Shown here: in pieces, positions 56,441-64,000 of the stretch | Position numbering within the stretch: position 1 is the first letter of the stretch | Layout: each line of letters starts with the position of its first letter | Assembly (NCBI RefSeq): GCF_002875945.1 | Contig: NZ_MCZK01000160.1 | Span: 1-64,000 of the forward strand | From: Vibrio lentus | Lineage (GTDB): Bacteria > Pseudomonadota > Gammaproteobacteria > Enterobacterales > Vibrionaceae | DNA: 64,000 bases | Direction of reading: 5' to 3' | Position numbers and translations under genes: made by a program | The notes under the pieces: generated by a model | Databases searched by the model: none | The model's input: the letters and a program-made list of their open reading frames with translations, nothing else | Told to the model about the DNA's origin: nothing

Positions 56441-59017
56441 TTATTTGTCCTTGGTATCTTGTTTAGCCTCAGCATTCTTTTGAATATTGATGAGGTCGGT
56501 TGGCCACTGATCAAACGGGACCGGCCGGCTGTATAAGAAGCCTTGTGCGAGCGGGCATTGCAGCTGTTTGAGCAAGTCAGCCTGCTGCTGAGTTTCCACA
56601 CCTTCCGCAACCAAGTTCACCTTAAAACCTTTGGTTATGTTGACGATAGCCGCAACGATTGAGCTGTCTAAGCTTTCTTGTTCGAGCTTACACACGAAGC
56701 TTCGATCAATTTTAAGGCAATCAAATGGCAGCTTCTGCAGGTAGGCAAGCGATGAATAACCGGTGCCAAAGTCATCAATCGCAATCGAAATCCCCAGTAC
56801 TTTGAGTGTCAGCATGTTATCGATGATGGTCGGGTCGTTGTCGACGATTCGCGACTCCGTGATCTCCAACGTCAGGTTTTGGGCGGGTAACTTGGTATCA
56901 CGCAGCGTGTTTTTAACCAAGTCAATGAATCCGCTTTCACTCAGTTGGTCGACAGACAAGTTAACGTGAATAGAGAAGTCTTCGCTCCATTTCCCTGATT
57001 CGATCGCGATGGCAGTATCTCGACAAGACTTATGCAGAATTTGCTGACCAATGTCGTAGATGAGCCCTGTCTCTTCCGCGAGTGGAATGAATTCCAATGG
57101 TGAGATAATGCCTTCATCAGTGATCCAGCGGGCTAGGGCTTCAGCGCCAATTGTTGAACCTGACTCTAGGTCGATAATAGGTTGATAAAAGGGTTCGAAT
57201 TGTTGCAGTTCGATCGCTTTGTTGAGGCGGGCTAGCATCTTGGTTCGGTGCCTAGAGGCATTGCCCATTTCTGGACTGTAGATGCTGACACGCGCTTTAT
57301 CCTGCTTGGCATTGCTCAGTGCAATACTGCTGTTGCGAAGCCATAGAGTAATGTCTTGGTCATTTGAAACGTGAACGACACCAATGGAGACCTTAATCAC
57401 CACGCTTTCTGATTCCATGGAAAATGGCGAAGCAAAGGTTTGGAGTAGTCGGTTAGCAAGCAGCTGAACTTCATCGTCTTGAGTTACATTGGGTGCGTAA
57501 ATCGCGAATTCATCGCCACCAGTACGAGCCAGCAAGTACTCCGTTGGCAGGATGCCACGCAATCGAGCGGCTGCGATGATCAGCAGTTGGTCGCCATTGT
57601 AATGGCCTAGACTGTCATTGATGTCGCGGAAACGATCGATACCAACCAAATAAAGCGTTCCTTCCTTTGTTTCGGTGCTTTTTTGGGCGGCATCAATAAA
57701 GCCTTCTCGGCTATACAATTTGGTTAGTGAGTCATAGGTCAGTTGAGACTGTAATTGCTGGAAAGAGGCCTTTAAGTTGTTGGCCATCTCATTGAATGCT
57801 GCCACTAGCATGCTGGTTTCGTAGATATTCCCCGGTTTTGGCATGCTGCTATTCCAATCGCCATTGGCTAGGCGTTTTGCTGCGTCGGCGGTTGAGGTGA
57901 TCGGTCGAATTACGCGGTTAAAGGCAATCAGCCCAGCGATGATGCCAATACAGCTGAGCGCGAGTCCAAGTAGCCAGCTGTTTCTTTGGTTTTCTGGTAG
58001 TTCACCGAGCAGGTTGGACTCTGGGATCGACATGCCAATAAACCAAGTGATGCCATGCTCATCTTCAAAAGGTGTGAGCTGGTTGAAGTAGCGTTGTCCG
58101 TCGAGATTAAAGCTGAAACGTTGAACGCTCATGTTTTCAATCAAATGGAATTGGTCAACGTAGCTGGCACTCTCTCGTATGACGGGGTTAGCGCTTTCTG
58201 TTGCGAGGAGGCGTTGACCCTTGTGGGTCTTTCCAGTTCCCCAAGACACGACACTGCCACCTTCTGAGTGAGCAACTAAACGTTGTTGGTTGTCGATGAT
58301 GTAGACAGAGGCATCGGTATTATTTTTCAGATCTCTCAAGAACGCGTTGAAGGTATTGATCTTGATATCACTGACAATGACCGCTTTAAATTCGTTGTCA
58401 TCATAAATTGGCGCAAGGGCTGATAAGGTGATCTCTTGGCGTTCATCGGCATTGGCGTAAATGGGCGACCACGCGGCTTTTTTCTGGTTCACAACCGGCG
58501 TATACCAAGGACGTACTCTCGGATCATACCCTGAAATCACAGAACGAATGTCTTCACTTATCTTGCTGCCACGGTAGATAACCAACTGATCTTGAGTGCG
58601 GTCATCCTGCACCATCAGGGTATAGCCATCGTTTGCTTCTTTACGAAAACCCACATAATTACCGTCTTCAGAACCAAAACCAATCACATCAAGTTGCGGA
58701 ACTGCCGTGAAGTGATCGGAAAACTTATAAAGAATGTAATCTTGAACCTTGCTGAGATTGCCAGCTTGGTAAAGGTGGTGATAGCCAATGTTGTGGCTTA
58801 GTGAGAGGTTAGCGTGAAACGGCTTTTCTAAAAATTCGGATAGGCTTTTATGAACATTGTCAGTGAGTGATGCTAGCTGACGTGCACTAATATCACTCAC
58901 CATCTCTTTGTAGCTTTGTTTTTGAGTGAAAACCATTACGCCCATAGTGAACAGAAAAATCATCACGAATGGGAGAACCACCGCGGTTCTCAATGTAATT
59001 TGTGTTTTCAAAGACAT
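56441..59017 (-). CDS. c-di-GMP signalling protein: dCACHE-HAMP-GGDEF-EAL
   Basis: An 858-residue inner-membrane sensor. TM1 (VVLPFVMIFLFTMGVMVF) precedes a periplasmic double-CACHE domain (about 35-335, with the SGYDPRVRPWYTP motif). TM2 (SWLLGLALSCIGIIAGLIAF), HAMP, GGDEF (LARTGGDEFAIYA) and EAL follow. All usual EAL residues are present (EALARW, HVNLSVDQL, LEITESR, IDDFGTGYSS, LKIDRSF, VAEGVET, AQGFLYSRP), so both synthesis and breakdown of c-di-GMP are possible. It lies downstream of ntrC on the same strand, with about 107 nt between. Confidence 0.93.
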   Translation of the reverse strand: MSLKTQITLRTAVVLPFVMIFLFTMGVMVFTQKQSYKEMVSDISARQLASLTDNVHKSLSEFLEKPFHANLSLSHNIGYHHLYQAGNLSKVQDYILYKFSDHFTAVPQLDVIGFGSEDGNYVGFRKEANDGYTLMVQDDRTQDQLVIYRGSKISEDIRSVISGYDPRVRPWYTPVVNQKKAAWSPIYANADERQEITLSALAPIYDDNEFKAVIVSDIKINTFNAFLRDLKNNTDASVYIIDNQQRLVAHSEGGSVVSWGTGKTHKGQRLLATESANPVIRESASYVDQFHLIENMSVQRFSFNLDGQRYFNQLTPFEDEHGITWFIGMSIPESNLLGELPENQRNSWLLGLALSCIGIIAGLIAFNRVIRPITSTADAAKRLANGDWNSSMPKPGNIYETSMLVAAFNEMANNLKASFQQLQSQLTYDSLTKLYSREGFIDAAQKSTETKEGTLYLVGIDRFRDINDSLGHYNGDQLLIIAAARLRGILPTEYLLARTGGDEFAIYAPNVTQDDEVQLLANRLLQTFASPFSMESESVVIKVSIGVVHVSNDQDITLWLRNSSIALSNAKQDKARVSIYSPEMGNASRHRTKMLARLNKAIELQQFEPFYQPIIDLESGSTIGAEALARWITDEGIISPLEFIPLAEETGLIYDIGQQILHKSCRDTAIAIESGKWSEDFSIHVNLSVDQLSESGFIDLVKNTLRDTKLPAQNLTLEITESRIVDNDPTIIDNMLTLKVLGISIAIDDFGTGYSSLAYLQKLPFDCLKIDRSFVCKLEQESLDSSIVAAIVNITKGFKVNLVAEGVETQQQADLLKQLQCPLAQGFLYSRPVPFDQWPTDLINIQKNAEAKQDTKDK

Positions 59018-59124
59018 CTTTAGCTACAACTTTAGTGAATGGCATACCTTAATTGTACCGACACTATTCAAACCAAGCGACCCTTTTTGGGTTAAAAAGT
59101 AGCTGCATCGAAAGTCATATCAGG

Positions 59125-60528
59125 TCAGTACAGTTCTTTGAGTTTACGGGTTAGGGTGTTTCTTCCCCAGCCTAAAACCTTGGCAGCATCTTGTTTGTGA
59201 CCATTGGTATGGTTGAGTGCAGCCTCTAGCAGTATACGTTCAAACTCTGGCAGAGCATAAGTCAGCAGCTCCTTTTCTCCTGAATCAAGCGCACACTTTG
59301 CCCAATTAGCCAGCAGTTGCTGCCAGTTATCACCAGAGCCTGAAGTGGTCACTACTTTCTCCTCCAATAACTCAGGAGGTAGATCTGAAGGTAATATTTC
59401 GCTACCGCTGGCCATCACAGTGAGCCAACGACAAATATTTTCCAGTTGACGCACGTTACCTGGCCAATTCAGTTGATTGAGTTTTAGGATCGTCTCTGGG
59501 TGCAGTGTTTTTACTTCTACACCGAGCTCTTCGGCGGCAGAGGCTAAGAAGTGATGAGTCAGTTTCTCAATATCTTGCTTACGTTCACGCAGCGCAGGAA
59601 TATGGATTCGAATCACATTCAGTCGATGGAAAAGGTCTTCACGGAAACCCCCTTCATGCACCAGTCGCTCTAAATCTTGGTGGGTTGCCGCAACAATACG
59701 TACATCAACCTTCACCGCAGAGTGACCGCCCACTCGATAAAATTGGCCATCCGACAAGACACGTAGCAAGCGGGTTTGAATATCGAGTGGCATATCCCCG
59801 ATCTCATCCAAAAACAGGGTGCCGCCGTTGGCTTGTTCAAAGCGTCCTTGGCGAACACTGTTGGCTCCGGTAAAGGCGCCTTTCTCGTGGCCAAATAGCT
59901 CTGATTCGATCAAGTCTTTAGGGATAGCCGCCATGTTGAGGGCAATGAATGGCTTCTTTGCTCTTGGGCTGTGGCGATGTAAGGCGTGCGCGACTAACTC
60001 TTTACCCGTACCGGACTCACCATTAATGAGAACAGAAATAGACGAACGAGACAAACGACCAATGGCGCGGAAAACTTCTTGCATCGCGGGCGCTTCGCCG
60101 ATGATTTCGGGTGCGTTGGTCTCTTCGATCACTTCGCTGGCTTGTTCACGCTTCTGTTCTTGACTGTGTGCGATTGCTCGTTCTACCAAAGTCAGCGTCT
60201 CATCGATATCAAACGGCTTCGGCAAATACTCAAAAGCCCCTTTCTGATAAGCATTCACCGCAGCATCAAGATCAGAGTGCGCGGTCATGATGATCACTGG
60301 CAGGTCAGGAGAACGCTGGTGAACTTGATGCAACAGCTCAATCCCGTCAATGCCGGGCATGCGAATGTCCGACACCAAGACGTCTGGCGTTTCGCGTTCA
60401 AGCGCCAGCAGCACGCTCTCTGCGTCAGCAAATGTTTCACACTTAATATCCGCAGATGACAGCGTCTTTTCTACGACCCAGCGTATAGAACTGTCGTCAT
60501 CGACGACCCAAACGTATCCCTTACTCAT
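59125..60528 (-). CDS. ntrC: Nitrogen regulator NtrC (sigma-54 activator)
   Basis: A 467-residue response regulator. Receiver domain with phosphoacceptor in VLVSDIRMPGIDG (about D54); AAA+ domain with Walker A INGESGTGKELVA, the sigma-54 contact loop EKGAFTGANSVR, and NGGTLFLDEIGDMP; C-terminal Fis-type helix-turn-helix ending NTLTRKLKEL. Phosphorylated by NtrB under nitrogen limitation, it activates glnA and other sigma-54 promoters. It follows ntrB after about 110 nt. Confidence 0.97.
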   Translation of the reverse strand: MSKGYVWVVDDDSSIRWVVEKTLSSADIKCETFADAESVLLALERETPDVLVSDIRMPGIDGIELLHQVHQRSPDLPVIIMTAHSDLDAAVNAYQKGAFEYLPKPFDIDETLTLVERAIAHSQEQKREQASEVIEETNAPEIIGEAPAMQEVFRAIGRLSRSSISVLINGESGTGKELVAHALHRHSPRAKKPFIALNMAAIPKDLIESELFGHEKGAFTGANSVRQGRFEQANGGTLFLDEIGDMPLDIQTRLLRVLSDGQFYRVGGHSAVKVDVRIVAATHQDLERLVHEGGFREDLFHRLNVIRIHIPALRERKQDIEKLTHHFLASAAEELGVEVKTLHPETILKLNQLNWPGNVRQLENICRWLTVMASGSEILPSDLPPELLEEKVVTTSGSGDNWQQLLANWAKCALDSGEKELLTYALPEFERILLEAALNHTNGHKQDAAKVLGWGRNTLTRKLKELY

Positions 60529-60638
60529 AATTCAATTCCTTTGCAGCCAAATCTATTGTGATAATCATTGTTGTTTTTATTGTTCGGTATTCGTTGTTGC
60601 CGATGAAACGTTGTTTCCAGTGGGAATCAAGGCTTCGC

Positions 60639-61715
60639 TTATATCGGCAAATAAATCGTGAATGTGGTGTTACCTGGCCAGCTTTCAACGTCTATTTTTC
60701 CGTTGTGCTGATCGATCAGGTTTTGAGATATCGATAGCCCTAAACCAGTGCCACCTTCGCGCCCACTCACCATTGGGTAAAAGAGGGTATCTTTTAACTC
60801 ATCCGGGATACCCGGACCGTTATCGCTGATCTCAATGCGAGCAGCGAGTTTGTGTCGCTTGCCATGGATATTGGCCTGATGCACCGTTCTGGTGCGGATG
60901 GTGATTTTACCGGACTCTTGCGCCTTCAAAATCTGTGCAGCGTTACTCACGATATTGAGCATGGCTTGTTCAACTTGAGCAGAGTCCATCACTATCGCTG
61001 GCAGGCTAGGGTCGTAATCTCTTTCGATGGCGAGTGTTGAGCCCGCTTCAAGCTCAACTAGCTGTCGAACTTTTTCTAAAATTTGATGAAGGTTCTCTTC
61101 GGTTTTTTTGCCTGGTTTTTGTGGACCAAGAAGACGGTCTACCAAGGCTCTCAAGCGATCGGCTTGTTCAATAATGATCTGCGTGTATTCATTAAGAGAC
61201 TGATCTGGCAACATTTTTCCAAGCAGCTGCGCCGCTCCTCTTAAACCACCTAATGGGTTTTTGATTTCATGAGCTAACCCGCGCACCAGTAGCTTCGCCG
61301 CTTGTTGTTGTGCGTGTTGGTTAAGCTCTTGGCTGAGTCGTCTTTGTTGGTCTATCTTGCGCATCTCTACTAATAGCAAGGTTTCACGCTGCCATGAAAT
61401 AGGGCTTACGGTGACTTCTAACATCAGTGGACGGTTGTCGACGACAAAGGTAACGTCGCTGTCAGTAATGCTTTGGCCACTTTGTAGAGGCTGAGTGAGA
61501 AGCGCTAAGTCGAGGGAAGCATGTTGAATCAACTGGCTTAGTGGGTGATCGACGATGCGTCTCGCGCTTTGAGAGAAGAGTTGTTCAGCCGCAGGGTTGG
61601 CGTATCGCACGAACAATTGCTCATCGAGCATCAAGGTCGCGGTCACCATATTGTCGAGAATGGCGTTGGAAAGATGATGTGTATCTATGCTGTCGCTTTG
61701 GGCTGATCGATTCAC
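60639..61715 (-). CDS. ntrB: Nitrogen sensor histidine kinase/phosphatase NtrB
   Basis: A 358-residue cytosolic kinase. A PAS domain (about 15-125, LDEQLFVRYANPAAEQLFSQ) precedes the phosphorylated H-box VRGLAHEIKNPLGGLRGA. ATP-binding N, G1 and G2 boxes follow (MLNIVSNAAQIL, IEISDNGPGIPDEL, GREGGTGLGLSISQNLI). It responds to PII/GlnB status and controls NtrC phosphorylation. It is downstream of glnA, separated by the DUF4124 gene. Confidence 0.97.
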   Translation of the reverse strand: MNRSAQSDSIDTHHLSNAILDNMVTATLMLDEQLFVRYANPAAEQLFSQSARRIVDHPLSQLIQHASLDLALLTQPLQSGQSITDSDVTFVVDNRPLMLEVTVSPISWQRETLLLVEMRKIDQQRRLSQELNQHAQQQAAKLLVRGLAHEIKNPLGGLRGAAQLLGKMLPDQSLNEYTQIIIEQADRLRALVDRLLGPQKPGKKTEENLHQILEKVRQLVELEAGSTLAIERDYDPSLPAIVMDSAQVEQAMLNIVSNAAQILKAQESGKITIRTRTVHQANIHGKRHKLAARIEISDNGPGIPDELKDTLFYPMVSGREGGTGLGLSISQNLIDQHNGKIDVESWPGNTTFTIYLPI

Positions 61716-61883
61716 TATTTCGTCCTTGAACTGGTGTTTTTCTCACTGCACCAAATTGGTGCGTAGCTAAGTTCAAGTATGGCGCATATCAACCAGAAGC
61801 TAAAGATAATTCATTAGAGTCGCTGAAAGCTGCTTCGATTAGGTGAAAAGTAGAGGAAATTCAGTCTCTTTTAACACATTGGC

Positions 61884-62447
61884 CTACTTGAGCGTCGCTC
61901 GATGTAAATACACGGTGACTGGACTAGTAGATGCAATAAGCTTGCCGCTTCTATGTGCTTGAATTGCAATGGTGTGAGTGCCTCGATCGATGCCTTTCAA
62001 TTCCCAAGTTGGCTGGGTTTGCGGAGCACCATAACGACGACCATCGAGCATTAATTGCAACTGCTCACCAATACCTAATTTTCGGTTGAGTTCGATCTGA
62101 ATGGGGATTAAGCCACGGTTGTTGCGGATGGTTTGATCATGTATGGGAGTCAGCATAGTAAGTGTTAGCTGAGCTGGTGCCTCGCGTTCCGCAGTTTTTG
62201 TTTCTCGCTGATTTTGGGCTGGCGTTGCCGTTTTAGATGTAGCTGCAGTGTCAACAGGCGTTGAGGCCTCAAATTTAGGGGCTGGCGCTGATGCTTGTAC
62301 ATCAGGCAGGCGAAGTGATTTAGCGCCTTGATCTGTAGGGGTATCACTAAAGTGGAGTACGCCATCTTCATCCACCCAGGTATATACCGTTTGAGCAGAG
62401 CACGAGAATGCGGCTGTTAACCCGATTAGGAACAGTATGTTTTTCAT
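61884..62447 (-). CDS. DUF4124-domain periplasmic protein
   Basis: A 187-residue exported protein. The signal peptide (KNILFLIGLTAAFSCSA) precedes a DUF4124 segment (TVYTWVDEDGVLHFSDTP), a low-complexity Ala/Pro/Thr linker (about 50-95), and a beta-rich C-terminal domain (GEQLQLMLDGRRYG, TQPTWELKGIDRGTHTIAIQ) resembling an Ig-like fold. No function is established. Its position between glnA and ntrB seems to be a Vibrio feature rather than the enteric arrangement, by recall. Confidence 0.85.
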   Translation of the reverse strand: MKNILFLIGLTAAFSCSAQTVYTWVDEDGVLHFSDTPTDQGAKSLRLPDVQASAPAPKFEASTPVDTAATSKTATPAQNQRETKTAEREAPAQLTLTMLTPIHDQTIRNNRGLIPIQIELNRKLGIGEQLQLMLDGRRYGAPQTQPTWELKGIDRGTHTIAIQAHRSGKLIASTSPVTVYLHRATLK

Positions 62448-62584
62448 ATCGTTAGCCTCTTTCCACCGTAAGGTGTTTTCACGTTTGGCGTTGGTTTTGT
62501 TATTGATTTTATTGTGTTTATAGCAACAGCCTCTGAGGGCTTTTGTTTAAGATATGGTACGAGGAAGGGGAGGTAGGGAGAATA

Positions 62585-62613
62585 GAAAAAAGGCCCACCT
62601 GCGAGGCGAGCCT
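62585..62613 (-). terminator. Terminator or attenuator between glnA and the DUF4124 gene
   Basis: On the minus strand, AGGCTCGCCT pairs with AGGTGGGCCT (two mismatches) and a T-run follows. It would limit read-through from glnA into the ntrBC part. Confidence 0.75.
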
Positions 62614-62664
62614 AATATTTTTCTAGAGTTTCTTACTTATTGCAGTAAGAAGACCGACTAAAAA

Positions 62665-64000
62665 TTAAACTGAGTAGTACAGTTCAAACTCAAGTGGGTG
62701 TGTCGCCATGTTCACGCGTTGTACATCGTCAGATTTCAGTGTGATGTAAGAATCAATGAAATCGTCAGAGAATACGCCGCCAGCTGTTAGGAACTCACGA
62801 TCGGCGTCTAGAGCTTTAAGCGCTACTTCTAGAGATTCAGCAACTGTTGGGATTTCAGCCGCTTCTTCTGCTGGAAGGTCGTATAGATCTTTATCCATAG
62901 CTTCGCCTGGGTGGATCTTGTTCTTGATACCGTCAAGGCCAGCCATCAGCATTGCTGAGTAGCATAGATATGGGTTCGCTGCTGGGTCACCAAAACGTAG
63001 CTCGATACGACGTGCTTTCGGGCTTGGTACTACTGGGATACGGATAGAAGCAGAACGGTTACGTGCTGAGTAAGCAAGCATTACCGGAGCTTCAAAACCA
63101 GGTACAAGACGCTTGTACGAGTTTGTTGATGGGTTAGCAAATGCGTTGATTGCACGAGCGTGTTTGATTACACCACCGATGTAGTAAAGCGCCATTTCAG
63201 ATAGGCCGCCGTACTTATCACCAGCAAACAGGTTAACGCCGTCTTTTGCTAGAGATTGGTGAACGTGCATACCAGAACCGTTATCACCAACTAGTGGCTT
63301 AGGCATGAATGTCGCTGTTTTACCAAATGCGTGAGCAACGTTGTGTACAACGTACTTGTAGATTTGAGTCTCATCAGCTTTTGTTGTTAGCGTGTTGAAG
63401 CGAGTTGCGATTTCGTTTTGACCCGCAGTTGCTACTTCGTGGTGGTGAGCTTCAACAACTAGGCCCATCTCTTCCATTACTAGACACATTGCAGAACGGA
63501 TGTCTTGAGAAGAATCTACAGGAGCTACTGGGAAGTAACCGCCTTTAACGCCAGGACGGTGACCTTTGTTACCGCCTTCGATGTCAGAACCTGTGTTCCA
63601 AGCTGCTTCTACGTCATCAATCTTGAAGAAAGAACCAGACATGTCATTTGAGAATTTAACATCATCAAATAGGAAGAATTCTGGCTCAGGACCGACTAGA
63701 ACTGTATCTGCGATACCAGTAGAGCGTAGGTATTCTTCAGAGCGTTTAGCGATTGAGCGAGGGTCACGGTCGTAGCCTTGCATTGTTGCAGGCTCAAGAA
63801 TGTCACAACGGATGTTTAGCGTTGCGTCTTCTGTGAATGGGTCAAGAACTGCAGATGATGCGTCAGGCATCATTACCATGTCAGATTCGTTAATGCCTTT
63901 CCAACCTGCTACTGAAGAGCCGTCGAACATTTTACCTTCTTCAAAGAAGTCAGCGTCAACTTGGTGAGAAGGAATAGAGATATGCTGCTCTTTACCTTTT
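62665..64000 (-). CDS. glnA: Glutamine synthetase GlnA, 5' end beyond the window
   Basis: The last 445 codons of type I glutamine synthetase, which joins ammonia to glutamate using ATP. Missing are roughly the first 26 residues; the frame enters at 64000 with [20 protein letters not shown]. Present are [18 protein letters not shown], the [11 protein letters not shown] metal site, [28 protein letters not shown], and the adenylylation tyrosine in the [11 protein letters not shown] loop, so activity is probably tuned by adenylylation. Promoters lie outside the window. Confidence 0.97.
   Translation of the reverse strand, partial: KGKEQHISIPSHQVDADFFEEGKMFDGSSVAGWKGINESDMVMMPDASSAVLDPFTEDATLNIRCDILEPATMQGYDRDPRSIAKRSEEYLRSTGIADTVLVGPEPEFFLFDDVKFSNDMSGSFFKIDDVEAAWNTGSDIEGGNKGHRPGVKGGYFPVAPVDSSQDIRSAMCLVMEEMGLVVEAHHHEVATAGQNEIATRFNTLTTKADETQIYKYVVHNVAHAFGKTATFMPKPLVGDNGSGMHVHQSLAKDGVNLFAGDKYGGLSEMALYYIGGVIKHARAINAFANPSTNSYKRLVPGFEAPVMLAYSARNRSASIRIPVVPSPKARRIELRFGDPAANPYLCYSAMLMAGLDGIKNKIHPGEAMDKDLYDLPAEEAAEIPTVAESLEVALKALDADREFLTAGGVFSDDFIDSYITLKSDDVQRVNMATHPLEFELYYSV

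Overview
The window is a stretch of a Vibrio main chromosome, most probably from the splendidus clade or a close relative. The evidence is gene content and order: ilvY-ilvC, the VexRAB efflux pump, a dipeptide-type ABC transporter, gor, prlC, the ubiE-ubiJ-ubiB-tatABC cluster, hemB followed by a GNAT gene, RyhB and polA, then Spot 42, engB, CsrC, yihI and hemN, and finally ntrC-ntrB-glnA. The protein sequences closely resemble Vibrio and E. coli versions as I know them. The clade is an inference; no database search was possible. Almost everything is core genome: no phage, integron, complete insertion sequence or CRISPR array was seen.

Layout. 1-250: end of an rRNA operon (5S 3' end) and tRNA-Ser. 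0.3-3.4 kb: branched-chain amino acid regulator and enzyme, then ubiK. 3.5-8.4 kb: vexR-vexA-vexB with a perfect palindromic operator candidate. 8.5-11 kb: rep helicase and cytochrome c5. 11.3-12.1 kb: tRNA Arg-His-Pro-His-Pro with a decayed tRNA-Pro remnant. 12.9-18.4 kb: peptide ABC transporter (fused ATPase, binding protein, two permeases). 18.5-21 kb: a SPOR-domain secreted protein and a solitary NqrB paralogue. 21-26.7 kb: gor, rlmJ, prlC, asnC. 26.8-30 kb: a large GGDEF/EAL sensor. 30-36.8 kb: rsmJ, a lysine-rich hypothetical, a probably frameshifted EamA transporter, uspA, ftnA, uspB, yhiN and a second EamA transporter. 37-46.1 kb: rmuC, ubiquinone biosynthesis, Tat export, a 38-residue small protein, tatD, hemB, GNAT. 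46.1-46.8 kb: RyhB and a DnaA-box/GATC cluster. 46.8-52.4 kb: polA, Spot 42, a membrane hypothetical, engB, cytochrome c4. 52.6-56.3 kb: CsrC RNA, a methyltransferase, yihI, a DUF2489 gene, hemN. 56.4-64 kb: a dCACHE-HAMP-GGDEF-EAL protein, ntrC, ntrB, a DUF4124 protein and glnA, which runs off the right edge.

How the parts fit. Iron and heme recur: RyhB under a Fur-box promoter, ftnA, hemB, hemN, cytochromes c4 and c5, and a possible Fur-like site before the hypothetical at 31.1 kb. UbiE/J/B/K make quinone, the substrate of NQR-type enzymes such as the orphan NqrB. Three regulatory RNAs (RyhB, Spot 42, CsrC) lie within 6.7 kb on either side of polA. The least explained items are the DnaA-box/GATC cluster upstream of polA, the orphan NqrB, the 38-residue cysteine-containing protein, three intergenic tandem arrays with 16 or 18 bp units, and mutually exclusive hairpins between the peptide-binding protein and permease genes.
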